Assembly: GCA_009760855.2 (NCBI GenBank)
Contig: WPIO01000011.1
Location: 1,971,501 to 2,035,500 of the forward strand
From: Cristatella mucedo
Taxonomy: Eukaryota; Bryozoa; Phylactolaemata; Cristatellidae
Direction: 5' to 3'
DNA: 64,000 bases
Below, piece after piece: positions 12,144 through 21,448 of the stretch. Positions within the stretch are counted from its first letter, which is position 1; every line of letters begins with the position of its first letter. The position numbers and the translations under genes are program-made. Below the pieces are notes generated by a model. It was not told where the DNA came from. It did not search any database and was given only the letters and a program-made list of their open reading frames with translations.

Positions 12144-12545
12144 CGTTGACAATCTTTTTCGTTTCTTCTTTGGACACAGACCTCAAGGATACGGTCACCG
12201 ATGACACGACGGACAGTAACAGCTACCAGCTGAATGCATGTCGAGAGCTCCTGATCCAGTCCCTACATCTCAAGTGGCATTTACACATCTCGCGTGCTGA
12301 CTTGAAGAGCACGCGATCATGCTCACTTCCTGATTTTCTGTTGGGTGCAAATGCCATTTCAGTTGCCGTTGTTGATTGTATGGCTTTTATCATTCAAAGT
12401 GCTGCAAATTACTATAGCATTGAGCCTACACTGTTCATGGTTTCCTGAAGCGTTTATACGAGACTATGTGGGTATGAGCACTCAGTTATAGAGCTTAGGG
12501 GTAGCACAGCAGTTTTTATCTTTGAAATAAAAAAGTTAAAAAATT
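12144..12545 (+). other. possible 3' UTR
   Basis: It runs from the stop codon of the candidate exon to an AATAAA followed by an A/T-rich stretch. There is no repeat in it, which fits a host 3' UTR. A second open frame of 100 codons (12146-12448) overlaps it and has no recognisable domain. Confidence 0.3.
12526..12531 (+). promoter_or_regulatory. poly(A) signal AATAAA
   Basis: A canonical hexamer about 380 bases after the stop codon of the candidate exon. Confidence 0.35.
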
Positions 12546-13449
12546 GTATTGCACTCAGGATGACCGTGATACTGCATTTAGTTGATCTACTTGCTTGTTT
12601 ACGTTAAGTTTAAGACCCAATGTCAAACAACTTAATTGTTGCCTGTGGTCTTCCTGCTTTTGTCTTTGTTCCGTCCTTGAAAACTGGGTTTAGGGAATAA
12701 GATTAAAACCCTTCTTGTTTCCTGTTGTTTGCTGCTCAGGCAACTGTTTGGAGGGGTGTATAAATAAGCGTTCTAGCTGCATGGAGTGTAGATGTAGTTT
12801 CGTTAGTGTTTTAAGGATAGCATCGCTGACCCAACTGGAGCCATGTGAGTTTGTTCAAATACCGTGCTAGAGCTCAGCGTTTGTGCATCCTTCGAGCCGT
12901 TAGTTCTTTCAACAATATTGTGATAGCAACATGCTATGCTCTTCCAGAAACCTGCTCCTCCAGAAACAGACTGAACAAATGCACTTTGTATGACGACAAA
13001 CGGTCTTCTCCATCGCGTTATTTGTTGCTGTACCTCGTCTTACCACGGCCAACTCAGTAGCAACCTGGTCTTTCGCCTAAGACTGTTGGCAGCAGGAGCC
13101 TTTGCTCAGCGGTTAGCAACAGGCTTTGATCAGCGGCTATCCGACTACCGAACTCAAACAGCAATTCTCTGGCACATCCTGTCCTACCGGGCTTGGCTGG
13201 TACTTGTATGTTGATGCTGCCATGCTGCTCCATCAGGTGTGTATTAATGTAGAGCACTCTTCATGCTCTGCCTGTTAATGCTGAAGCCTGTGGGTGACAT
13301 AGTTTGTACTGAAAGCTGCCGAAGGCTTTAGATTCGCTATTGAAAAACTACTGCAGAAACTGCTCTGTCTCGGGTTTAAAGTGCCCGAAACAGTGCAGAT
13401 AAGGAGGATGTAGGGACTAGTTAGTGCTCCTAGATCTCTCAGCAGCATA
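12546..13449. other. no recognisable feature
   Basis: No coding or repeat signal I can name. Short open frames on both strands (for example 12845-13214) lack domains. Confidence 0.4.
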
Positions 13450-13854
13450 TGAGCCCGGTGGCAGTAACCCGGGTTACCGAATTTCCGCAAGTATAGTCGC
13501 AATTAATTGTTTATTTTGCGGATAGCTGCCCTAAAAATATAGCGTTTTGAAGTCGAAAACTGCTCCGGGCGTGCAGATACGCCCTGTGGGGCACCTGAAC
13601 AAGGCACCACCGGTTGTCCCAAATCAGCCATCAGTCTTGAGCTATTTCTCGAAAAAATAGGCTCAATTTTCGTGATCGAATTTTCTGGATCTGGTCAGCC
13701 ACAATCGTTGTCTTTCTGCTGACGAGTAGAACTCGACAAGCCGGACATTTTTAGCCTATTTGCATATAATCTGGACCAATATCCAGGTAGTTTTCCCATC
13801 CAATGGCGGGCATCCGGGTTACCATGGGAACCCAGGTTGCCGCCATTGGGTTCA
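13450..13854 (+). mobile_element. non-autonomous TIR DNA transposon, 405 bp
   Basis: The ends are imperfect inverted repeats of about 30 bp: TGAGCCCGGTGGCAGTAACC at the left, and TGAACCCAATGGCGGCAACC read inward from the right. They are flanked by TA at 13448-13449 and 13855-13856, a TA target duplication. About 300 bp of the right part matches 24410-24740 in inverted orientation. It encodes nothing. It appears to be an internally deleted relative of the longer element at 24.4 kb. Confidence 0.8.
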
Positions 13855-13856
13855 TA

Positions 13857-14205
13857 TCTATCGACCGCCAGATCCGTCTAGAGCAGCGCCTCGAAAACGG
13901 TGCTAGTTCCTACCCCAGTGAGACATGTCCGAATGTGCATTTCCGCCAGTGGCGTTCTGGGGAGTCAATTAAAGTATGGGGTGTACTAAGTATGCCGTAC
14001 CTCATGGTTTGGCATTAGTCCACCCTGTCACTATCTCGACTCCCTCCCAACGGCTTAAGTGATCGCCCAACATGAAACTTGATATTTTCCTGCGAAATTG
14101 ACTCGCAGCTCAACCTATCCTTCAACTCCTTTAAGCCTTGCTCAGCATCCGACTTAATTCCCTTGTAATCTGCATCAGCGACATTCGTACTTATATGGAT
14201 AATAA
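13857..14205. other. no recognisable feature
   Basis: Nothing supported. Confidence 0.4.
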
Positions 14206-14975
14206 CAATAATACATTTGATAAAGTGCCCTCAGAGAACTCAATCCCTTTTTAGGCGCTTTACATTTGCTGCAAAGGAAGCACGATCGCACGGTTAGCGG
14301 TAGCATGCTCAATAAATTACAAGAATAATATGGTTAGGGTGACATGCACAGGGTCAGCATGCAAGTACGGTTAGTGGCCACATGCACAGTGTCAGCACGC
14401 CTAAGCACATAAAGGTCGAATCACATGGACCCACTAAATGATATGTAATAAATAGGTGTGTTTTTAGTTTATTTTTAAATGTGGTCAATCTGGAACTGTC
14501 GTGATGCAAGTCGGGAGTGAGTTCCAGACTTTAGGAGCATACTCACCATTCAATTGCATTTCCCTGTGCAGCAAATGTAAAGCGCATAGAAAGAGATTGA
14601 GTTCTTTGAGGGTGCTTTATCAAGTGCGCTTTTATTATTATTATTATTACGAACTAAAGGCACGGTCTCCAAAGGATTTGAGGTTTGTACAAGGTTTAGG
14701 TAAGCAGATTCCGAAAAGCGGGCGGTACTGCGCTTAGCCTGGTGGGGAGTAGATCTGATAGGTAGGCTGGAGCCAAAGAATGAAGCGACCTAAAAGTGAG
14801 TGACAAAACCCTAAGTTGTTTGACTGGGAGCCAGTGCAGGTCAGCGAGAAGTGGAGTGGTGTGGCAACTGCGCCGCTCACGACAGACAAACCTAGCTGCA
14901 GAGTTTTACACCAGCTGTAAGCGCCTGATTGCACATGCCGGTAGACCAGCAAGCAGTGAGTTCAAGAAGGACACT
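14206..14975 (-). mobile_element. L2-B LINE 3' fragment
   Basis: The order is (AAT)n-like start, conserved stem-loop tail (14222-14262), the GGTTAGGGTGACATGCACAGG and CAGCACGC 3' UTR repeats, then the C-terminal coding region up to the LQLVQNSA-like block. It is interrupted at 14545-14655 by an inverted L2-B tail, after which the host matches resume (GAACTAAAGGCACGGTCTCC). It is 5'-truncated at about 14975, where a plus-strand LINE fragment begins. Confidence 0.8.
14545..14655 (+). mobile_element. L2-B tail inserted in L2-B
   Basis: About 110 bp of the L2-B extreme 3' end (GCAAATGTAAAGCGC, AGAGA...TTCTTT stem-loop, then (TTA)n) splits the host copy between GGAGCATAC and GAACTAAAGG, which are adjacent in other copies. 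The orientation is opposite to the host. Any target duplication is at most a few bases. Confidence 0.75.
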
Positions 14976-15830
14976 AAACTCCTTAAACTCAACGATAATA
15001 AGACTAACCTAAAAGTTTTTGGCAAGCCTTGTGTCACCCCCTCTAGTTGTAAGACCTCACCTTCGAGACAGGTTAATCTAGCATCTCTCCAGTGACATCT
15101 GCTCGTAATTTGGACGCTATTCCAAAGCGACCTGTCGTTAAGCACATCGCCTCCGCTGTCAAGTCAGCCTACTTTCTGCTGAGGAACATTGCTAAACATC
15201 AGGGCCTGCCTACACGAAAGTACGACAGCTCAACTAGTTAGTGCGTTTGCGTCTGTCTCGATTACTGCAATTCACTTAATTTAGGAAACCTTGCACGTGC
15301 CCTTAAGTCATCTGTAACTTATGCAAATCTCAGCGGCTAGTCTTGTCTGGCATCATTTTTGGAGCTGCTACATGACAACGTGAGCTTCGCTGGCTTCCAA
15401 TCGAGGATCGGATCAGCTGCAAGATCGCTGCAAGATCTTACTTACAGGTCGCTCCATTCGTGCCTGCCTGCACCTATACGGCCGCCTTACTGCTTCACTG
15501 TGCTATTGAACCGTTCCCTCACCCGGCTTTCAGTTTCTCGCACTGAATTGAAATCTTTCTTTCGGTGATCGGGCCTTCAGTTCATATGCACGGATATTCT
15601 GGAACTCGCTTCCTGCTTTGGTAATACCTACAACGACTTAGGACCATTAAAGTCTCATCTGAAGACGTATCTGATTCAACCCAGCATTTCTTCCCCCTCA
15701 GTTAACTTGCCCTCTTACTCTCGTCAAAGCTTTGAGTGCTTATTTAGTGCACGATTTAGTGCACGCTACGTAACACCAGAGATTCCGAGTGTCTTCATGT
15801 GTACTTTAATAGCAAGCTAGTCAAACCATG
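14976..15830 (+). mobile_element. L2-C LINE fragment, decayed
   Basis: The plus-strand translation shows a degenerate reverse-transcriptase C-terminus: LLKLNDNKTNLKVFG, then VKSAYFLLRNIAKH, a CLDYCNSL block, WLPIEDRI and LKSHLKTYL. The order is that of L2-type elements, but the nucleotide identity to L2-A and L2-B is low, so I treat it as a third, older family. There are several stops and frameshifts. Confidence 0.65.
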
Positions 15831-15832
15831 CT

Positions 15833-16105
15833 TAATGTAATGCAATGTATCTCCGTCAGTAAGTCCACAAAGTCATAAAGACCATGTGGGTGTTACGCAG
15901 GAGAGTTTTATATAGCGCACTCACAGCCTAAGCGGCTTTTGGTACGCATTCGGTAGCCAACAGACTTCGTCTCACGCAACAAAGAGAAATTGGGAAGCAT
16001 ATCAGAGTCAGGAGAGCAGTTGAGGTAGTGAGTAGCATAGAAGTAGCAGTTCAGGACCGCTGAAAAAGATGTGCCATAGTCGGCAGTTGGAGAGTAGTTG
16101 GAGAG
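15833..16105 (-). mobile_element. L2-A LINE 3' fragment
   Basis: Starts with (TAATG)n-like tail sequence. It then matches 19395-19665 closely, including the untranslated tail and the ADYGTSFSAVLNCYFYATH C-terminal coding stretch. It is 5'-truncated at a local duplication of GGAGAGTAGTT (16089-16108). Confidence 0.85.
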
Positions 16106-16494
16106 TAGCAAATTACAGTTCCCAGAAAGAGATCCATGTCCCTGAGGGGCCATATAAAAGCACGATTGCTATTATTATTATTATTGGGCCAACGGCGTCG
16201 GAAGAGACGAGGACTCGCTCTGCCCGAGCGGCAGAAGGGAAGCCGTTCGTACCTTTGCCGACCTGGTTTGATACAGGGAGTAGGATGATCGCTTTCGACG
16301 ACCGAGGTTGTGGTCTCGATCGCTGCGGCATATCAAAAGTGCCAGGATAGTGATTAAGTTATCTTAGGACGCTTTTCAAATGAATTTTCTTTTGTTTGCT
16401 TGAAGGTGGATCTGTACTGGGCTCGCCACACAGACGGGAAAGCAGTTAATTAGGTAGCCATCGGTCTTAGACTTCCGTGGGAAAAATTTTAATT
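16106..16494. other. (ATT)n and unassigned sequence
   Basis: A short (TAT)n run lies at 16167-16185. The stretch at 16285-16330 recalls a tRNA-like SINE head (GACCGAGGTTGTGGTCTCGATC), but it is too degenerate to call. Confidence 0.35.
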
Positions 16495-16570
16495 GCAATA
16501 ACAATAATAATAACAAGGAAACTTATTCTCCATCAAGGCGCTTTACAGCTCGCTGCAAGTGAAGAAGCCC
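16495..16570 (-). mobile_element. L2-B-like tail
   Basis: (AAT)n, then a degenerate stem-loop ending in AAGGCGCTTTACAGCTCGCTGCAAG, the extreme L2-B 3' end. Little else remains. Confidence 0.55.
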
Positions 16571-16964
16571 TGGCTGAACCGTCTGCGAGCCTTGAAGTCC
16601 CACCATCAAGTTTTCGCGCATTCTTTCATCCGACGGCCCCAGTGCGCAGGCACCAGTGCTCCGAACCTCCCGTGCCCGCCTCTCAACAGATCGGGGATCA
16701 GGCAATCGACCGGCCGCGAAATGCGATAGAAACTTCACGCTGCCTGCACTCTAACTTCGCGGCGGTGGCGGTGCAAGGTCATGTTCGCGCGCGCGACATT
16801 GTCTTGCCGGCACCAGTCGCAATATATTCAGCTGCCTCAGCTTCCACATACGATCAGTCATCTTACGTCGGTTAACACTTTTCGGAAGGTCACCATCGTG
16901 AGAGCTTCATTTCTTAATCGCTAGCATTGCCATCGCTTTGATAATCGCGTTAAAACTAATTAAT
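16571..16964. other. no recognisable feature
   Basis: GC-rich; an open frame continues on the plus strand to 16875 but has no domain I recognise. Confidence 0.4.
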
Positions 16965-17505
16965 TTATAAGGTAGGTCTGCGGATTCAACAGCCTCATTT
17001 ATATAGCGGCAGAAGAGCCTTAAAAGCGATCGCCATTGCTTGCAGTGCAGCTTATACGGCGTCGTTTGCTCGTAGAGCCAGCTCACTTCCTGCTATGGCG
17101 TATCGCCCATAGCAGGCTGTTAAACGTGGTCACCGGCGTCGGTTTATATTTACGTATAAACAAACGCATTTTGATATATTTTCTTAACTTAGGGTTTTGG
17201 ATTGATTTTTTGGTGTCGTGCTTAAAGACTGAGTTTTTGGGTTTAAGTTGAAGGGTTTAGCATTTAGTGCTAAGGTTTTAGTGGACAAAACTAAGCAGAA
17301 AATATATCTCAAAATGTGTTTCTTTATCGTAACTATTAGCAGACGCTGGCGACCATGTTTACCAGCCGGCTAGTGAGCTGGCCCTATGAACAAACGACGT
17401 CGTATTAGCAGTGCAATAGGCCATAAAGGATCGCTCACTGCAGGACTCGAACCCACGACCTGCGAGAGAACCGTTCCCCTGAGCTAAGACCGAAGTTGTA
17501 CGATT
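16965..17505 (-). mobile_element. SINE-T2 copy split by a TIR element
   Basis: The head (17410-17505) read on the minus strand is tRNA-like, with box A-like TTAGCTCAGGGGAACGG and box B GGGTTCGAGTCC. The body and 3' part (16965-17049) have GGCTCTTCTGCCGCTATA and GAGGCTGTTGAATC. The two halves are collinear with intact copies such as 26905-27085 once 17050-17409 is removed. This copy preserves the most tRNA-like head in the window. Confidence 0.85.
17050..17409 (+). mobile_element. TIR element (MITE-like), 360 bp, within SINE-T2
   Basis: Long inverted repeats: left about 17050-17184, right about 17297-17409. Both begin GCT(T/A)ATACG(G/A)CGTCGTTTG and share CAGCTCACT, the GGTCRCC block and CATTTTGA.ATATTTTCT. 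The flanks repeat AGTGCA (17044-17049 and 17410-17415), or GCAGTGCA if 8 bp are counted, which is a target duplication. The left arm has an extra hairpin of about 28 bp (CCTGCTATGG...CCATAGCAGG) that the right arm lacks. It has no coding capacity. The superfamily is undecided; 8 bp would suggest hAT. Confidence 0.85.
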
Positions 17506-17672
17506 CCCTGCTATATGCCTATTTCCTAAGGGATCGTCGATAGTTTGTTATGAAACGCGAGCACGCTAAATTGGCCACGAGGCCACGAGGCCTGCGCTTG
17601 AGAGCGTGAGCGTGAGCGGTACCCGAACTATAAGCCCTGGGTACAGGCTATGCCGTAGTCAATCGTTCAGAC

Positions 17673-18094
17673 CAGCGGTAGGCAAACTCCGGCCTTCAGG
17701 TCACAAACGGCCTAGCTAGCGCTCCAATCCGGCCTGACGCCCCGCCCCCCCCCACTTACTTATTCTCGGATCCGGCCGAATTGAATTGTTGCGGTTTTGT
17801 CCCCTTTCATAACTGCCGGCTGCAGCTCAAGCAGCAGCCCATGCATTATTATTGGAACTTGTGTCGGGCGCTTGTACAAAACAGAAGCGCCTGATTGGGG
17901 GAGGGATAACAAATGCCTGTATCCCTATAATTGCCTACATCCCTATAAATGCGCGTCCGCGCCTCCGTTGCGACTATTAGTTTGTTCGTCAGGCCGCGGC
18001 CTGTGGAGTGGGCGTGGTTTCTTCTGGCCTCGTAGTTCGCCTTATTGACCTCCTGAAATGTAGCCTAGCCGTCCGAAAAGTGTGCCGACCCCAG
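17673..18094 (+). mobile_element. non-autonomous hAT-like transposon
   Basis: The left end CAGCGGTAGGCAAACTCCGG and the right end, read inward, CTGGGGTCGGCACAC resemble the CAGNGGTNGGCAAACT termini of Charlie-type hAT elements. The interior lacks a transposase. It contains a C run (17746-17753) and a short tandem of CCTATAA repeats (17924-17948). An 8-bp duplication is no longer obvious, so the copy is old. Confidence 0.7.
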
Positions 18095-18899
18095 GTAGGT
18101 TTGAACCATATCGAAAGCCAGCTGAATTAATTGTTTGATGCACTTTGGGAGGCTGCTGATGGAGTTCTTCGCTATGGCTGGTCCTGTAAGCATATTGTCG
18201 GTGGCTATGAAATAAACTGGTCCACGTTAGCCACTAATCATATTACTGCATGGGTGCTCTCGACTGCTGCCTTATAATATATATTACATATTAAATATTC
18301 TAAATTATATATTCTACACTCTATATTCTATACTGTATATTATATATTATATATTTTGGTACATTGGCCCGGGTCAAAGCGGACTTTTTTATGCTAGCAT
18401 ACTTGCATGTGCGTGGCCGCTAGTGACTAGAGACGGGCTGCATACTTCAAAAGGCAGCTCCAGCTGGCATTCATCGACAAATTCAGAAAGCTTCATCCTA
18501 CATTGAGAAAACCTCCGTAATCACCCTCACACATCTATTCAGGACAGGAGCTCGTTGTGGGAATTGTAAGAGAATCCTAATGCGCTCGCAGTGTCCTCTG
18601 CTTCGTTGGTTATTAAAAAGATTACTATGTGAGGCGCGTTTGCAAACTGGTTGAGATCTGAAGAATTCTTTCATGACGGGGATATTTTGCTCAATGATTA
18701 ACTCGAAAAAAATGTGAAGCGACGTTGCACCAGAGTTATTTGCCAAATTAAAAGGAATAGAGCTTAAACTTGGCAGCAAACAGACGATGCTAATTCCGAA
18801 TTTGTCTTTTCACTGTTTACATTCATTCATGATCACTATAGGCGGTCTCTAGTCATACAATGATTAAGCTGGTTTAAGCAAACAGAGAAAGGTAGAATA
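18095..18899. other. unassigned, with AT-rich block
   Basis: 18274-18358 is nearly pure A/T built from TATATT and TATTCT words. The rest may be interior of the Tigger-like element that ends at 19023, but I cannot show it. Confidence 0.4.
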
Positions 18900-19023
18900 T
18901 AAAAAGATGGTTTCGCAAGTCATTTGCATTCGATTTATATATAAAGAATCCTACTTCATGGAAATTCACTTATCACGGTAGAGTCTGGAACTGATTGACC
19001 GCGATTATAAACGAGGGATGACT
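18900..19023 (-). mobile_element. Tigger/pogo-like terminal fragment
   Basis: Read on the minus strand, the end GTCATCCCTCGTTTATAATC leads into CGCGGTCAATCAGTTCCAGA and TTTCC.TGAAGTAGGATTC. This is the terminus familiar from Tigger-type mariner elements, and the same order is seen at 25740-26006. The other end is not seen. Confidence 0.7.
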
Positions 19024-19083
19024 ATGCTTCGAAAAAGAACTGATGAAGCTGCACAATTGAAGTGAGCTCAAGAAAAGAGCAAG

Positions 19084-19359
19084 ATGGTCGCACACAATTT
19101 GTCACTTGACCATAATCCTGCACTAGGAACGACACTTCGGTTCCTTTTGTTGCATTTCCATAATCTTCCTTGTACTTCCTGTGACTTTTATGTGGAGTCC
19201 AACTTTCCTTCGACCGAAGAATCTACATTATCAGATTACAGCGCTACAGGTGATTTAAGACCTCGGTTAATGGACTTTAAAAAACGCAGATTGGGCAGGA
19301 GGCATCGCTCCAGAAATCCTATTCAACGCATAAAGGATCTATTGAACACTGAGCTGTAG
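19084..19359 (+). CDS. possible terminal exon or short ORF, unknown
   Basis: The 91 codons end in a basic stretch (FKKRRLGRRHRSRNPIQRIK, then DLLNTEL) and a stop, with AATAAA beginning 8 bases later. A pyrimidine-rich tract and a TGTGGAG that could act as a splice acceptor lie inside it, so coding might begin near 19199 instead. I recognise no family. Because it sits between a DNA-transposon end and a LINE, it could also be transposon-derived. Confidence 0.25.
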   Translation: MVAHNLSLDHNPALGTTLRFLLLHFHNLPCTSCDFYVESNFPSTEESTLSDYSATGDLRPRLMDFKKRRLGRRHRSRNPIQRIKDLLNTEL

Positions 19360-19366
19360 GAAAGCG

Positions 19367-19372
19367 CAATAA
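19367..19372 (+). promoter_or_regulatory. poly(A) signal AATAAA
   Basis: A canonical hexamer directly after the stop of the 19084-19359 frame; it may be fortuitous. Confidence 0.25.
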
Positions 19373-19459
19373 AATACGAAATGAATGTCAACTTAACCTT
19401 TACTCTATGTAATGTATCTCCGTCAGTAAGTCCACAAAGTCATAAAGACCATGTGGGTG

Positions 19460-19909
19460 TTACGCAGGAGAGTTTTGTATAGCGCACTCACAGCCTAAGC
19501 GGCTTTCGGTACGCATTTGGTAGCCAACAGACTTCGTCTCACGCAACAAAGAGAAAGTGGGAAGCATAGCAGAGTCAGGAGAGCAATTGAGGTAGTGAGT
19601 AGCATAGAAGTAGCAGTTCAGGACCGCTGAAAAAGATGTGCCATAGTCGGCAGTTGGAGAGTAGTTGTCGTTGCGTAAGAATTGTGGAAGCGAGTTCCAC
19701 AGTCTAGGACCTGCAGAGCTAAAGCTTCTGTCGCCAACTGTCTTTAAGCGGAGGAATGGGACAGCTAATTTATTGTCCACGCAGGACCTCAGGGCGCGAA
19801 CAGGCTGAAACTGATGCAGAAGTTCAGCTAGGTACGAAGGAGCCAAGCCGTGGTGGGCCTTGTGGGTCAGCGTAAGAACTTTGCTCTGTATCCTTTGCTC
19901 AACCGGCAA
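19460..19909 (-). pseudogene. L2-A C-terminal domain
   Basis: 149 codons, in frame with the reverse transcriptase after the TAA: WLPVEQRI, VLTLTHKAHHGLAPSYLAEL, VPFLRLKTVGDRSFSSAGPR, LWNSLPQFLRN and a C-terminal GYQMRTESRLGCECAIQNSP. This conserved region of unknown role follows the reverse transcriptase in L2-type elements. Most truncated L2-A copies in the window consist of this part plus the tail. Confidence 0.88.
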
Positions 19910-19921
19910 CCATCCTAGCTC

Positions 19922-21319
19922 TTACAGTAGAGGTGACACGTGCTCAAACCGCTGGGACTTGAAGACCAGCCTAGCAGCCATATTCATAGTCCGCTGTAGT
20001 GGCATAATAGCTTTCTTTGGCAGCCCAGCCAAAAGGGAATTACAATAATCAAGCCGAGACAGAACTAAGGAGCTAGTTAAATTTTTTACAAGCCACTGTG
20101 GGAGACAGCTTCCAATCTTGGATAGGGATCGGATGTGATGGCTAGCTGTAGAGGCAGTCTTCTGAATGAAGCTTTTGAAATTGAGACAGCTGTTGAACAC
20201 GACACCTAGATTACGAGCACGTGGTGAAGGTCGCACAATAGCATCACCTATTAGAACAGCAAAGCCTTTTAATCCAGCCACACGCTTAGGGTGTCCTATG
20301 AGCAGCAGTTCGGTTTTATCGTCATTTAATTTCAGGAAATTTTCCGACATCCAGGATCGAATATCGGCAAGGCAAGCATTCAGTTTCTCAGTTGCTGCAG
20401 CAGATTCCGACGGTTTAAATGACAAATACAACTGAGTATCGTCAGCATAGAAGTGATATCCTATTCCATGGGCCTTAATCACTTTTCCCAGAGGTTGTGT
20501 ATAAATGGAGAACAGCAAGGGACCGAGTACAGACCCTTGAGGGACTCCACAGGTGACCCTTCTTATGTCTGAGACCTGACCCCCATACGACACGGATTGA
20601 ACACGATCAGACAAGTATGATTTAAACCACGCCAGTGCTTCGTCTGCCAGACTGATCGTTGTTCTCAATCGTTCAAGCAGAACTTCGTGATCAATGGTGT
20701 CGAAGGCAGCAGACAGATCTAGCAGAGCTAGGGCAGTGACATTCCCATCGTCGTTGCCACGTAGAATGTCATTGTTAACACGGAGGAGAGCAGTTTCAGT
20801 AGAGTGCTGCCTCTTGAACCCTGATTGAAATGTTTCTGACATTCCATTATTTTCAATATGTTCAACTAGCTGCTTAGCAACAATTTTTTCAAGAATCTTT
20901 GATAAGAACGGAAGAAGGGAAACTGGACGATAGTTTGCTAGGACCTCTGTGTCTAATCCAGGCTTTTTAAGAATAGGTCTAACGATTGCCGATTTGAAGG
21001 ACTTGGGGACGACCCCTTTTCCCAAAGAAGCATTACAAATCTTGGTTATGGCAGGGCTAAGTTGGTCTGCAAGTGAAGACCACAGAGATGAAGGTATAGG
21101 GTCTTCGGGAGACGAGCTCTTTTTGCTAGACCTTATTAAGGCAGCCACATCGCTTGCAGAAACGTCGGAGAACCTTTTAAGAAAGGTCACAGGTTGAGGA
21201 ACGGCGATTGCTTTGGTCTGAGGGGGCTTAATGGAGGCACGAATGTGCACAATTTTTTCAGTAAAGAAGGCTGAGAACTTTTCGGCTGAGCCCTTAATAT
21301 CTGGGAAGTCAGACCTCAC
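19922..21319 (-). pseudogene. L2-A reverse transcriptase domain
   Basis: 465 codons from the first ATG after the in-frame TAA; the frame is open upstream to 21448. Motifs in order: ANYRPVSLLP (128-137), FQSGFKRQHSTETALL (164-179), LLDLSAAFDTIDH (199-211), GVPQGSVLGPLLF (258-270), the catalytic FYADDTQLY (290-298), LKLNDDKTELLLIG, RNLGV and LSRLDYCNSLLAGLP. This is the order of L2/CR1-type enzymes, and the YADD box is intact. It stops inside the C-terminal HVSPLL motif at TAA 19922-19924. Confidence 0.95.
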
Positions 21320-21448
21320 AGCATTGGCCAGTAAATGGTTTACTGTCTTATAAATCTGTTTAGTTTCCGACTGGCAGGAATTCAGTTTTCTAATGAAAAA
21401 AGAAGCCCTGGCTTTTTTAAGCTTTCGGGTGTAAACTCGAAGGAAGTC

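Noticed and set aside
19922-21319. Retrovirus or LTR retrotransposon
   Set aside because: There are no LTRs, gag, protease or integrase. An AP-type endonuclease precedes the RT and the motifs are of the non-LTR L2/CR1 kind.
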